Source: a virus. From it: DNA of 50,977 bases. Below, in pieces: positions 36,490 through 46,276 of the stretch (position 1 is the first letter of the stretch; every line of letters begins with the position of its first letter). The DNA lies in IMG/VR virus record IMGVR_UViG_3300024278_000005, positions 1-50,977 of that record. One strand, 5' to 3'. A model generated the notes under the pieces. That model saw only the letters and a program-made list of their open reading frames with translations. It was not told the origin of the DNA and did no database searches. The translations under genes were made by a program, and so were the position numbers.

Positions 36490-39400
36490 AGCCAGTTGAC
36501 TGCGTTCCACCATGGCGCTGACTTGCCCCCCATCCGGTTGGTAGGTGTTGCGGATGGAGATTTGCTGACTGCCTACCCCTGGCCGCAGATTCCCTAAGAC
36601 GCTACGGATAGCCTTGAGTTCATGCAGGGTTTCCGTGGCGGGGGTGGGGGCGTAGATGTTGGGGCGGTTGCCTAGGAATTGGCTCATAAGCGCTGCGGTC
36701 TGATCCGCTGGGAGGATGCCCCCGCTGATACCAGGGGTAAACAGTTCTGGCCCCGTTTCCCCAACCAAATAAGTGGTTCCCGCTGACACTGGCCCCCCAT
36801 CCCGACGGGCGGGTAGGTTGCCTAGGTCTATGATATTGCCCGCTTTAGTGAATAGGTCAGCGATTTCCCGCGCCGTAGCTAGGTCAGCTTGGCGCTGGGT
36901 TTCCCGGTGGGTGGCATCGGCTTGGCGTTGGGTTTCTTGGGCACTGGATTCCGCTGCTAAGCGCTCCTGAAGCCCTGCATATTTCGCGTCTTCCTGTGCC
37001 TGTAGTTCCGCCTCTCGTGCGGTCATGGGGATGGCATCACGACTTACAGGGGCGGGGGGTTCTGGGTCAGGGCGGTTTAACTCAGCAGTGATGGCATTAG
37101 CGGATTGCTGTTCTGCGGCAATAGATTGAGATAGCGCGGCAATACTGGACTCCAGGGCTTTGATTTCCTCTGAGATGCCAGCGGTCTGGAAATTATACTC
37201 AGGGTTAGCCGCTGCCATGGCGAGGAAATCGCGCTTTTGCTGGACTTCCGACTGTAGCCCCTGTTGCTGTGATTGTAACTGTTGAACGCGGGTCAAGATG
37301 CCTTCCCGCTCTCGGATTTTGGCGATCGCTTCGGCATTTTCCCGGTCTAGTTTGCGTTGCTCAGCCCAAAACTCAGCCCAACGGTTTTGGGACTCCGTTT
37401 GGAAATCCGCCTGTAATTGGCGCTGGCTAGCCAGAAAGTCTAGTTCTGCCTTTTGTTGGTCACTGAGGAACTGGGATCTGTCTGTGGAAATATCCGATTC
37501 CAGTTGAGCGCGGTCTTCAAGGATGCCATCCTCAAATTCTTGACGGGAAGCATCCAATTCCTCTTGCTTTTGCCGTCGGTCTTCCGCCTGCTGATCCCGG
37601 AACGCGGCCAATTCTTCTTCTGTCCGACGTGCCTCTGTAGCGGTTTGGGTGTCATAAAGCCCTTTGCGCTCTGCCTCTGCCAAAAGCTGTGGTCGGCGGG
37701 CTTCGTTGAGCCTAGAAACCTCTTGCTGAACTTTTAATTCTTCAGCCCGCTTTTTGTCTTCCTCCGCAAACTGCTTTTGCAAATCAGCCCGTTCCTGGGG
37801 AGTCTTGGCCATCCTGAGCGCTGCATCCCGCTCATTTTGCTGGTCAATAATCCGCTCATCTTCAGACTTGCGCATATCAGCGATACGCTTTTGCAGGTCT
37901 AGTTCAAACTTGGCCTTGTCATCCGCCTGCTGTTTATTGAACTTTGCGATGGTGTCGCAATTATCCTTTTCAAACTTGCGGCGGCGGTCAATGACCTCCC
38001 CCTCAAATTTGCGACGGCGATCGATGACCTCGCCCTCAAAATCCAGTCTTTCCTGAGCCTGTTTGTCGTAAAATTCCTCTTCGTTATTTTGCAGGTCTCG
38101 CTGAAGTTTTCGCTCTTGCTCTGCGAGGTCTTCTTCTAGCTGAGTGCGTGAGTCTTCAGCTTCTTCTTTACGTTGAGCTTCTAGTTCCGCAATCTCTTTA
38201 AGTGCTTCCGCCGCTTTTTCTGCCTTTTCTATACGGATAGACAAGATGGCATCTTCATAGTTTTGGATGGATTCTAGTCTCGCTTGTTCTGCTTCAGCCG
38301 TGGCCTGTACACCCATGGCCTTGAGTTTTCTCATGCCATTGCTGTAAATCTTTATCCGGGCATCTACGGCTTCTTTCTCGGCTTGAGCCACGCTTGCATC
38401 TATGTCTCCCCCGAATGTCAGGGCATCCAATTTTGACTGGTTGAAAATGCGCTCAACTTCCTGTAATTGCCCTTCAATCTCTTCTGTATTTATTCCCAGT
38501 AATTCTTGATTAAGAGCCTGAATCTGATCCCGCGTTTCCTGTATGGTTTTTTCACGGGCAGACGGATCCCCAGCGATGGGGATACCTGCAAGGTCTTCTA
38601 GGTATTGCTCAAGATTGGCAATTTTTTCTTGAATCGCCTTTTCGTCAATGGCATTGACTTGAGATTCAAATTCCCGCAACCCACCGGAAAACTTAGCAAG
38701 GGCTTCGGTTTTTCGGGCGATAGCTTCCTCGTCAATCCCAGACAAAGTTTCTTCTAGGGTTTTGCCAAGTTTTACATCAGGGCGGATATCTACGGATTCC
38801 AGGTATGCCAAAGCATCCCGAAGGGCGTTGCCTTGGGCTTCTAGATCCGCGATCGCCTTATCATTTTCTCTTAAGGATTGCGGGTCTAGTAATTGCAATC
38901 GATTGCTACGCGCTTGGGTTAGGGCTGTTTCGATAATGCCGATAAACCCTTCTAGCTCAGATTTTGTTTTAGGCGTGGCTTCCGCAAGGTATTTACTAGA
39001 GCTATCAATGGCATCCGCAACCGTGCCTTGAAACTCTTCAAAAGAATCCACTACCGCCCGCGCCCGCCCTGCCTGTGGCCCAGCGCCAATATCTTGAGAC
39101 TCCAGCCAATCCTGAAGGGCTTGTTCGGACTCATTGGAAACATCCGGGGCAAAAGCAACCCGCCGGGTTACATTGTCGTTAAACCAATCCAGCCCATCAA
39201 TGGTTTTAGTGGCGGCTCCTTTTAGCCCTTGGTTAATATCCATGGACTCTACCCAGTTCCGTAGGGCTTCTTCCCCCCTAGAGTCCTGAGCCATTTGAGA
39301 CATCCGCCGACCCAAGTTCAGATTTTGCTGAAAGAACTTAGCTGGCCCTTCTACCATCTTGCTCCACCAGGACAATTCTTCCTGCATGGCTTCAATATTG

Positions 39401-42330
39401 GCTTTTGCCCGCGCCTCATAGGATGTAGTATCTTTCCCGGCAGCGGCACGGGCGGCACGAATGGCTTCTTCTAGATCCCGAATGCTCCCCGCAATTTTTT
39501 CGGTTTCTTCTGCAATGTTTTTTGCTGACTCATAGGTATCAGAGTAAACTGATGACAACCCTGCGAATGCAGCTAAGGCAGCGGTAATCAGAACCGTGGA
39601 CTTTGCAACCATGGCCATGGAGCCACGCAACATTGCCGCTGCTTTGGCGGCATCAGCACTAGCCGCTGCTTGTGCCCGAAGTCCAATGGCTACCGCAAAA
39701 GCTTCTTTAGCCATCTGTATTTGAGCCACAAGCACAGGCCCCATGGCAAGGCGTAGCGCAGCAAGGGATAGCCCTAGCCCTCCAATAATTCCAGTAAAAG
39801 CCCCTAGAGAGAGGATTGCGGCTTGTACCCCCGTGGGCAGATCAAGGAATGCGTTTAATAGAGAAATAATGCCATCTACGATCGGTTTGAGTGTCTCCCC
39901 AAAGACACCTCCCAACCCTGTCATGATTGCGTCAATCTGACCCGCCAACTGTTCTACAGAGATAAAGAATGACTGATCTAACACCCGGCTAGATTCGGCT
40001 GTGGTTCCTTCCGAGAATTGGATTGACTTGCGCAAATCATCAATCCGAGCCTGAGAAGTGTTGAGGATAGCGAGGAAAGCGTTTGCACCCTGGACTCCAA
40101 ACAAAGCCTGTAAAACCACATCCTTATCAGCCTCAGACAACCCCATGAGTTGGGCACGAATCTCAGGTAATGCGTCCAACAGTCCCACCATGGAGCCATC
40201 AGCGCTGCGGATAGTGGCTGACAATTGCTCAAAAGCTTGGGTTTGCTTAATAGAGCCTCGCACCAGCCCATCCAATTCGGTCTGGGCACCCGCACTGGCA
40301 ACCTTAAGTCGTGTGTAGACTTGAGCTAGTCCCGTCCCAGCTATTGAACCTACTTGACCTGCATCCCCAAGGACTCCGATTAGCGTAGTGGTGTCTTCTA
40401 AAGACTGCCCTGTCCCTGCGGCCTGGGATGCCACATAGGTAAAACTTTCCCCTAGGGACTCAATGGATACGTTTGTTTTATTGGCGGCTTGGGCTAAAGC
40501 ATCCGCCACTTTAACCGCGTCGGTTGCCCGCAACCCGAACCCTCGAATGGCTTCAGCAATAATTGTTGCGGTGTCGGAAAGGTCGGATCCCGTGGCTTGC
40601 GCAGCCAAAGCAATCCCTTTGAGGGCGGATACCTGCTCTTGACCTGTAAACCCCGTGCGAGACAGGTTCAATGCGGCATCTGCAATTTCTTCCTGGGTAA
40701 AGATAGTGCTTTGACCCAAGCTAATAATTTCGTCCCCTAATACTGCTAGAGCCTCTTTTCCTTCCCCAGACACCAGCTTGATCTGAGTCATCACCTCATC
40801 AAACTTAGTGAACTCGTCAATAGCATCTGCTAAAAATGATGTTAGCCCTTCAACAACATTCGCGCCCATCTCTTCCACGAATGTGTACAATTCTTCTGCG
40901 GCATCATGACGGGTTGCCAGTAGTTCTTCTTGCTGTTCCTGTATTTTCTTGGCCTGTTCCGCTTCAGCCTTAGCCGCTTTCTCTACTGCTTCAACCCGCT
41001 CTCTGGCAATTTTTTCTTCTTGTTCCGCAATTTTTCTAGCCTCTTCCCCGTAGCGAGCATTCCTGTCGGCAACGTAATCAATAGTATCGGCCAAATCTTT
41101 GTACTGATACTCCGTTAATCCCATTTCTTGGGTAAGGGTATCAAAAATTTCGGAAGCCTGCCGCCCCTGCTCTTTTAGTGTCGAGATTGCATTTGCGGCT
41201 TTTTCGATTTCCGATGCAGTTAACCCAGTACGGGATGACAGTTGTTCCACATCCTGCATCCGCCCGCCGATCGCGCCTGCCGCAGCAATACGCTGATCAT
41301 AGGTGTTCTCTTTAGCGCGTCGGGCAAAATCCAGTTTTTCCGCCTCTAGTTTTTGAGTGTCTTCTAGTCGTTGCTGGTAGTTCCGTAAAGCTATTTCCAA
41401 CTGCTGAAGGGACTCGGTGCTAGCCTGGATTTCAGGAGCAACAGCAAAGGCTTCCTCATGGGCTTGTTTAACCCTGGATAGCTCCCCTTCAATCATATTC
41501 TTGTATTCGGCATCGGCTTCGGAAATCCAGCCTGCCAATTCTTTTACTAGGGGGGTTGTCTTCCTAAAAGCAGACTGAGATTCTTCCAGATTTTCTAGGA
41601 TGCTAAAGCTAGCCCCTTCCTTGGCCAACTGCTCAATAATAGGGGCTAGCTTTTTAATTTCTGTAGCAGTTAACCCTGTTTGTAATGCAAGTTCCTGTAT
41701 TTCTTCGGATGTGGCGGCGACGGATTTTGCGACTTCCTCAAAGATTTTAGGAGAATTATCCGCCGCCCGCTTCTGTGCTACCCGCCATCGGTCTACAGCC
41801 TCAGTAAGCTTTTGGATCTGGTCTACAGTCATCCCTGTTTTTTGCCGCAAAAACGCAACGGCATGAGCAGCGTCAACAGTAGATGTATCTAGGGACTGCA
41901 TCCATTTTGCGGCGGATGCAACCTCACTTGCTGTCGCACCAATCCGATTAGCCATCTCTTGAGCTTCATTAGTTGTGATGCCCATGGCTTTTGCCAGGTC
42001 GATCACTCCTTCAGCGTCAAAATTCTTAACACTAGCCTTGGCTAAAATATCCACTAATTGTTTAGCCTGACCTTGCGATACCTGCATTGCATCCGCAAGG
42101 GCAGTAGCGGCGCTTTCTGCATTGGTTAAAACAGACGGAATCCCGCCCATTTTTTTGATAGCAGAAGCGACTTCCTTTGGAGTTTTTCCTAATTCTTTGA
42201 ATAGAAGTTTGGCCTCATCCGTGGAAATGCCAAGATATTCCGCAACAGACTTGATACTACCTTTTAATTTAGATAAGTTTTTCTCTACACTAGGGGTAGC
42301 TTGCGCCGATATTCCTATTACGAAATCCAT
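36454..42330 (-). CDS. Tail tape measure protein
   Basis: A 1958-residue protein that sets tail length. The N-terminal ~430 residues hold about seven related helical repeats, for example TGLTATEIKKLAPIIEQL and TGLTASEIEKAANAISTL. A TP901-type tape-measure core lies at about 500-800 (FTGQEQVSALKGIALAAQAT, VSIESLGESFTYVASQAAGT). Hydrophobic segments near 830-900 may be membrane-active. A long charged coiled coil runs from about 1300 to 1750, and a C-terminal Gly/Pro part ends the protein. By the rule of about 0.15 nm per residue, the tail would be near 290 nm. The start at ATG 42330 is adjacent to the neck gene. Confidence 0.93.
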   Translation of the reverse strand: MDFVIGISAQATPSVEKNLSKLKGSIKSVAEYLGISTDEAKLLFKELGKTPKEVASAIKKMGGIPSVLTNAESAATALADAMQVSQGQAKQLVDILAKASVKNFDAEGVIDLAKAMGITTNEAQEMANRIGATASEVASAAKWMQSLDTSTVDAAHAVAFLRQKTGMTVDQIQKLTEAVDRWRVAQKRAADNSPKIFEEVAKSVAATSEEIQELALQTGLTATEIKKLAPIIEQLAKEGASFSILENLEESQSAFRKTTPLVKELAGWISEADAEYKNMIEGELSRVKQAHEEAFAVAPEIQASTESLQQLEIALRNYQQRLEDTQKLEAEKLDFARRAKENTYDQRIAAAGAIGGRMQDVEQLSSRTGLTASEIEKAANAISTLKEQGRQASEIFDTLTQEMGLTEYQYKDLADTIDYVADRNARYGEEARKIAEQEEKIARERVEAVEKAAKAEAEQAKKIQEQQEELLATRHDAAEELYTFVEEMGANVVEGLTSFLADAIDEFTKFDEVMTQIKLVSGEGKEALAVLGDEIISLGQSTIFTQEEIADAALNLSRTGFTGQEQVSALKGIALAAQATGSDLSDTATIIAEAIRGFGLRATDAVKVADALAQAANKTNVSIESLGESFTYVASQAAGTGQSLEDTTTLIGVLGDAGQVGSIAGTGLAQVYTRLKVASAGAQTELDGLVRGSIKQTQAFEQLSATIRSADGSMVGLLDALPEIRAQLMGLSEADKDVVLQALFGVQGANAFLAILNTSQARIDDLRKSIQFSEGTTAESSRVLDQSFFISVEQLAGQIDAIMTGLGGVFGETLKPIVDGIISLLNAFLDLPTGVQAAILSLGAFTGIIGGLGLSLAALRLAMGPVLVAQIQMAKEAFAVAIGLRAQAAASADAAKAAAMLRGSMAMVAKSTVLITAALAAFAGLSSVYSDTYESAKNIAEETEKIAGSIRDLEEAIRAARAAAGKDTTSYEARAKANIEAMQEELSWWSKMVEGPAKFFQQNLNLGRRMSQMAQDSRGEEALRNWVESMDINQGLKGAATKTIDGLDWFNDNVTRRVAFAPDVSNESEQALQDWLESQDIGAGPQAGRARAVVDSFEEFQGTVADAIDSSSKYLAEATPKTKSELEGFIGIIETALTQARSNRLQLLDPQSLRENDKAIADLEAQGNALRDALAYLESVDIRPDVKLGKTLEETLSGIDEEAIARKTEALAKFSGGLREFESQVNAIDEKAIQEKIANLEQYLEDLAGIPIAGDPSAREKTIQETRDQIQALNQELLGINTEEIEGQLQEVERIFNQSKLDALTFGGDIDASVAQAEKEAVDARIKIYSNGMRKLKAMGVQATAEAEQARLESIQNYEDAILSIRIEKAEKAAEALKEIAELEAQRKEEAEDSRTQLEEDLAEQERKLQRDLQNNEEEFYDKQAQERLDFEGEVIDRRRKFEGEVIDRRRKFEKDNCDTIAKFNKQQADDKAKFELDLQKRIADMRKSEDERIIDQQNERDAALRMAKTPQERADLQKQFAEEDKKRAEELKVQQEVSRLNEARRPQLLAEAERKGLYDTQTATEARRTEEELAAFRDQQAEDRRQKQEELDASRQEFEDGILEDRAQLESDISTDRSQFLSDQQKAELDFLASQRQLQADFQTESQNRWAEFWAEQRKLDRENAEAIAKIREREGILTRVQQLQSQQQGLQSEVQQKRDFLAMAAANPEYNFQTAGISEEIKALESSIAALSQSIAAEQQSANAITAELNRPDPEPPAPVSRDAIPMTAREAELQAQEDAKYAGLQERLAAESSAQETQRQADATHRETQRQADLATAREIADLFTKAGNIIDLGNLPARRDGGPVSAGTTYLVGETGPELFTPGISGGILPADQTAALMSQFLGNRPNIYAPTPATETLHELKAIRSVLGNLRPGVGSQQISIRNTYQPDGGQVSAMVERSQLALLRSLSSTLGG

Positions 42331-42331
42331 T

Positions 42332-42874
42332 TTACAGCCTCACTTTATCTAAGCTTTTTTTGAGTGCGGGGACAAAAATACGAGCCATCAATGGGCTTCT
42401 CTGGAAATTTGGGTTAACGGGGTCTACCTCTAGAATATTGCGCTTGGTACGCCATCTTTTAGTCCCTTTTTTGGCGATAGACTTGGCCACGACAAAAGGC
42501 GGGATCCCTTTGCTTTCCGCCCATCTTGCTAAAGGTGTACCCTTGGCAAACGGAGGGAATTTGCCAGGGGCGCGACCTAAAATACGGGGCAAGCTAGCTT
42601 CCGCGTAGTTGCGGATAAATGCCTGAGCGTAAAGCTGGCCACGAACCTTCCGGCTAGCCTGGACTTCCCAGTTACCTGCCAAAGACTCGCCCACAGGGGA
42701 AACACCCCTAGGGCTATGGCGTTGCAGATAATCTGCCAATTCCAGCGCGGCATCATCCATGGCATATCGGTAGGCTTTTTGGATCCGCCTTTGCATGGCA
42801 GGGAGTTCAATCGTGGTCTTGATTTGCATCCTGAGGCCAGGAGCCATACCTAAATCCCAGAAACTTTGCCCCAT
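42332..42874 (-). CDS. HK97 gp10-like neck or tail-completion protein
   Basis: A 180-residue basic protein immediately upstream of the tape measure. It has an N-terminal helical part (KAYRYAMDDAALELADYLQR), a loop HSPRGVSPVGESLAGNW, and a C-terminal FKAR/KPR-type basic tail. The layout resembles HK97 gp10-type neck proteins, with an N-terminal helix, a conserved loop (PxxTGxLRxS-like) and a C-terminal helix. The start could be ATG 42874, or an inner ATG at residue 10 or 16. Position beside the tape measure supports the call. Confidence 0.6.
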   Translation of the reverse strand: MGQSFWDLGMAPGLRMQIKTTIELPAMQRRIQKAYRYAMDDAALELADYLQRHSPRGVSPVGESLAGNWEVQASRKVRGQLYAQAFIRNYAEASLPRILGRAPGKFPPFAKGTPLARWAESKGIPPFVVAKSIAKKGTKRWRTKRNILEVDPVNPNFQRSPLMARIFVPALKKSLDKVRL

Positions 42875-42940
42875 CCTAGCCCTGATCCGGCTGTGCCTCC
42901 CGTGGGATAGAATAGCCCTAGAGTTTGGGGGGATCCCCTG

Positions 42941-43252
42941 ATGAGTACAACTGATGAGTGGGGTCGCTATTACACCCCTAAAGCCCGCGACCTAATCCGC
43001 CGCGAAATGCTGAACCTGCATAGCCTCCCAACCCTCATCCTGGGGGTGTTAGATGAGGTGCCCCGCAGTGCTGCTGAGATTGCAGAGTTGGTGGTAGATG
43101 ACCTTTCGGTGTTTGGGGCAACCGCGCCCACCTATACCCCGCAACAGGTTTCTGTAGCCATGCGCCAATTGTCCCTTGTGGAGAAGTCTAGGGACAGCGC
43201 GGGGGTGTTACGCTACAGTTGCCCCTATGAGGACGCACCATGGCCATCCTGA
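42941..43252 (+). CDS. Small winged-helix protein
   Basis: A 103-residue protein starting at ATG 42941. It has MSTTDEWGRYYTPKARDLIR, then LPTLILGVLDEVPRSAAEIA and a recognition-like helix with QQVSVAMRQLSLVEK, then a beta hairpin. It resembles other small winged-helix proteins in this window. It is divergent from the neck gene and overlaps the connector gene by 13 nt. Target unknown. Confidence 0.6.
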   Translation: MSTTDEWGRYYTPKARDLIRREMLNLHSLPTLILGVLDEVPRSAAEIAELVVDDLSVFGATAPTYTPQQVSVAMRQLSLVEKSRDSAGVLRYSCPYEDAPWPS

Positions 43253-43875
43253 CCGCTGCTGATAAAGATTTGTACTTTCCCGATGTGTGCCAGTCTGGGG
43301 ATGCCCTGCTAGGGCTGATGGCACGGGCTGAAAACTTCCTGCAAAGTGCATGGGGGACAGACCGGATGCTGGAGCGCCGTAGCTTTACGGAGTATCGGGA
43401 CTTTGGGCGCATGAGCGATCGTTGCTATGACCAGCCCTACCATTACGGCGCTAGGGGTCACCTAAACTACCGCCATCTGTGGCTCAGTAATTTCCCGGTG
43501 GAACTCGCAGACCCAGCCCCGGTCATTCGCTACAAGGGGCGGATAAACCAAGGCTTTGGGCGGGGGGCGTTGCTGGAGTGGCAAACCCTAGAGCTTAGCG
43601 CCTACGAGTTGACCGTAGATGGGCGGCTAGACCTGGGGATGTCTTTGGATATGTCAGTCCTAGAGGTGACCTACACGGCGGGCTATGACTTTACTCAGGA
43701 AACCCCTGACACCATCGCCCTAAAGATTGCGGCGGGGTTATTGCTCCAGCGCCTAGCCCGCACTGACCCGGATGCCACCAAAAATCAAGACCTAACCCTA
43801 GAGCCGTTGCACCAATATTTTCAATCGGTGCTATTGCCTGTGCAGCGCTATCGGCGGCGGGTTGGGGTAGGATAG
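43240..43875 (+). CDS. Head-tail connector-like protein
   Basis: A 211-residue protein starting at ATG 43240, with GAGG upstream. The final third reads VLEVTYTAGYDFTQETPDTI, then ALKIAAGLLLQRLARTD. This VTYTAGY-P-x-I-x3-AG pattern is typical of phage head-tail adaptors (gp6-like/neck). It lies just before the portal, which supports the call. The first part is a mixed alpha/beta region. Confidence 0.6.
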   Translation: MAILTAADKDLYFPDVCQSGDALLGLMARAENFLQSAWGTDRMLERRSFTEYRDFGRMSDRCYDQPYHYGARGHLNYRHLWLSNFPVELADPAPVIRYKGRINQGFGRGALLEWQTLELSAYELTVDGRLDLGMSLDMSVLEVTYTAGYDFTQETPDTIALKIAAGLLLQRLARTDPDATKNQDLTLEPLHQYFQSVLLPVQRYRRRVGVG

Positions 43876-43907
43876 GGTAAGAGAATATGCAGATCACCCA
43901 AGAAGGG

Positions 43908-43939
43908 AGGGTGCCACGTCAAGGGGCATCCTTTTTTTT
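43908..43939 (+). terminator. Intrinsic terminator
   Basis: AGGGTGCC pairs with GGCATCCT (one G-T pair), followed by eight T. It ends the connector gene before the portal gene. Confidence 0.7.
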
Positions 43940-43975
43940 GGGCTAGGATGGGGGATTATTCCCCTACCCTTTGCC

Positions 43976-45100
43976 ATGACCACATCCACCGCCCTACCCT
44001 ACAGCCCTAGCTTCGGTGCCCGCTCTAATCGCTACATTGCGGCCACAGAAGCCTCTGAGTCGGAATATGCCACCCGTAGCCCTTGCCTTGCTCAGGAGCT
44101 AGCGGAAATCGTGGATTTGCCTGAGGTGGCCACGGCGCTAGAGATTACGGAGGAATACGCCCTAGGCTCCAGCGCGGGGGATGAGATTGGCTTTGGGGTG
44201 GAACTGGATAGCGCGATCGCCACGGGAAGCCCCCGCACCCATGACCGCCTCATCAAAACTTGCCGCCATGCCTTGGATGGGTTAGACGTGGATTTATTGG
44301 GAAGCGTCATCTTCCGGTTTCTGGCTTGGGGGGATTGCTTTGCCCTGTATGAGACCGATAACCAAGACCGACTGGCCATCACCTTGCGCCCCACTTGGCA
44401 GGTGTTCCTAGAGCCAGACCTGTACACGGGCAAAGTGGCCAAAGCTTTCCAGCTACCCTATGGCAGTACCGAGCGCTATGAGTTGCCCCTGGAGAATTTG
44501 ATCCACTGGAAATGGCGGGGGCGGCATCTCTATGGGCGGTCTCTGTTCTACAGTTGCCGGGAAGATGGGGAAGCCCTGCGGGAAGCCTCTGGGGATTTGC
44601 GCACTGCCACCCGCCAAAGTGCCATCCGCCCCCGCCTCCACACCATGCCCGCTGGCTCCGACAGCCTCTATAAGACCGCCTACCGCAATGACCATGAAAA
44701 CCGGATGCGCTCTGGGGTGGTGACGGATTACTACCTTGACCATGGGCAGGGAGTAGAAGTACCTAGCGGGGAAGGGGGACTGAGTGAGTTGATTCTGTCA
44801 GCGGATTGGCGGCGCAACCGGATTGCGTTGCGATCGCGGGTTCCCCTTTACCTTTTGGGCATTCAGCACCAGGGCGGGCAAGAACTGAGTATGCAACCTG
44901 CCATGGCATTCATTCAGCACGTTGGCCATGTGCGCCAGCGCCTAAGCTATGGGTTGCGCCAAGCTTTGGATGCGTACCTGCTAGCCCATGGATTCAAACC
45001 GCCCTTCCCCTACCGCTTTGTGTTCCCGAATATTGTGGTCAATCCATGGGCTAGCCCTGACCCGGACTTGACGACCCAGGGGGTGACAGATTTGGATTAG
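43976..45100 (+). CDS. Portal protein
   Basis: A 374-residue protein starting at ATG 43976. It forms the dodecameric ring through which DNA enters the head. Visible features are an N-terminal helical region (ASESEYATRSPCLAQEL, ALEITEEYALGSSAGDEIGF), a central beta segment (RFLAWGDCFALYETD, LAITLRPTWQVFLEPDLY, LIHWKWRGRHLYGRSLFYS), and a C-terminal helical part (QPAMAFIQHVGHVRQRLSYG). The GR-LFYSC motif (YGRSLF) is typical of SPP1/HK97-type portals. It is 40 kb from terL in this window, so head genes are not clustered. The stop overlaps the convergent 45097 gene. Confidence 0.8.
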   Translation: MTTSTALPYSPSFGARSNRYIAATEASESEYATRSPCLAQELAEIVDLPEVATALEITEEYALGSSAGDEIGFGVELDSAIATGSPRTHDRLIKTCRHALDGLDVDLLGSVIFRFLAWGDCFALYETDNQDRLAITLRPTWQVFLEPDLYTGKVAKAFQLPYGSTERYELPLENLIHWKWRGRHLYGRSLFYSCREDGEALREASGDLRTATRQSAIRPRLHTMPAGSDSLYKTAYRNDHENRMRSGVVTDYYLDHGQGVEVPSGEGGLSELILSADWRRNRIALRSRVPLYLLGIQHQGGQELSMQPAMAFIQHVGHVRQRLSYGLRQALDAYLLAHGFKPPFPYRFVFPNIVVNPWASPDPDLTTQGVTDLD

Positions 45101-46275
45101 GCTTCAGTGGCAAAGCAATACTCCCAAAATGGGTCGTAAGTAGGAGTGCCATAGCTTCTTAGTACCGTCATATTGGGCGGGGTGTATTTATAGATTTTCT
45201 CTACTGAAGGGTACTGGATACTACAAACAGTAGGACTGTTTTCCAAAACTTTGTGAATTTGGATGGGGTAGTTACCGGCGACATGAGGATCCGTGGTGAT
45301 TCCTGTTTCGTAGTATTTTCCTTTATAAAAGTTCTCGTCAGTGCTTCCATACCGCTGATAAAAACACTGATTACTACGGTTGGCTTCTGGCACTGGATCC
45401 GCCGTGGCAATATCTGGCCACTCCCTCATCCAGTCGTCATTAGCACCCACAAAACCGGGGTAAGAACCAAACCGCTGATGGGTGGGCAACGAGGTGCTTT
45501 TATAGGGGATTTTGTAGTAGAAAATCCCATGGCGGTCATTGATGGCATTCCCGGCAATCGCGTTGTAGAGATAGATATTTTTGCCCGCTAAAGCCATGGC
45601 TACTGCTTGGGTATCGCGGATCCAGAGTTGGAATGGAACCTCATCGTTGACAACAACGGTTGTAGACTCTTCCCCTCTTCTTACCTGGGTACCCTCAAGA
45701 GTCCATATATTCAGGTTGAAGGGTGGGGATTGTTCCCATCTCATAACCGTAACAGAAGGATTTATCCCTAGCCCATTCTCACTATAAGCCCCTATCTGAA
45801 CACCAAAGTCGGAGAGGGTTGCGCCTTGCTGTCCAACGCCAGTCCCTTCCCCGATTTTCGTCCAAGTGCGTGTTACCGGGACAGGGATCAATGTGTCGGA
45901 TCCTGTGTAAAGCCAGTAATCTATCTGCCTGTTATACCCAGGGAATGCCCCGTCAAAATTGCCCGCAGGAGAAGGGGGGAATCCCGTATCTATTGTCACA
46001 TCCCCGATAATCCCAGCCAATCGTAATACAGTTTTTTCCTCTACTTTCTTGCGCTGTCCCTGATGGAATCGTTCAGTGCGAGGGGGAAGGACGGGGCGGG
46101 CGGCGTTGGGGTCGCTGATGGTAACTTTGCCGCGATCGTCAATCATCACCGTGACGCGACGGCTAGAAATATTGGTGGTGGCCAGTGCCCTGAGGGTGCG
46201 GTTGCCCACGCTCACCCAGAGCCATTGCCCCGCAAGTCCTAGATTAGCAACGGTGCCCTGGGTAATCTGTGCCAT
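45097..46275 (-). CDS. Tail-fibre-region structural protein
   Basis: A 392-residue protein, last of the minus-strand tail-fibre cluster. Beta-rich, with repeated aromatic and Gly-rich segments (WTKIGEGTGVGQQGATLSDF, then GIFYYKIPYKSTSLPTHQRF). No signal peptide or enzyme motif is visible. The stop overlaps the convergent portal gene by 4 bp. Role inferred from position and composition only. Confidence 0.55.
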   Translation of the reverse strand: MAQITQGTVANLGLAGQWLWVSVGNRTLRALATTNISSRRVTVMIDDRGKVTISDPNAARPVLPPRTERFHQGQRKKVEEKTVLRLAGIIGDVTIDTGFPPSPAGNFDGAFPGYNRQIDYWLYTGSDTLIPVPVTRTWTKIGEGTGVGQQGATLSDFGVQIGAYSENGLGINPSVTVMRWEQSPPFNLNIWTLEGTQVRRGEESTTVVVNDEVPFQLWIRDTQAVAMALAGKNIYLYNAIAGNAINDRHGIFYYKIPYKSTSLPTHQRFGSYPGFVGANDDWMREWPDIATADPVPEANRSNQCFYQRYGSTDENFYKGKYYETGITTDPHVAGNYPIQIHKVLENSPTVCSIQYPSVEKIYKYTPPNMTVLRSYGTPTYDPFWEYCFATEA

Positions 46276-46276
46276 G

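Noticed and set aside
36454-42330. Many antisense frames within the tape-measure gene
   Set aside because: Ser/Arg-rich shadow composition and no start signals.
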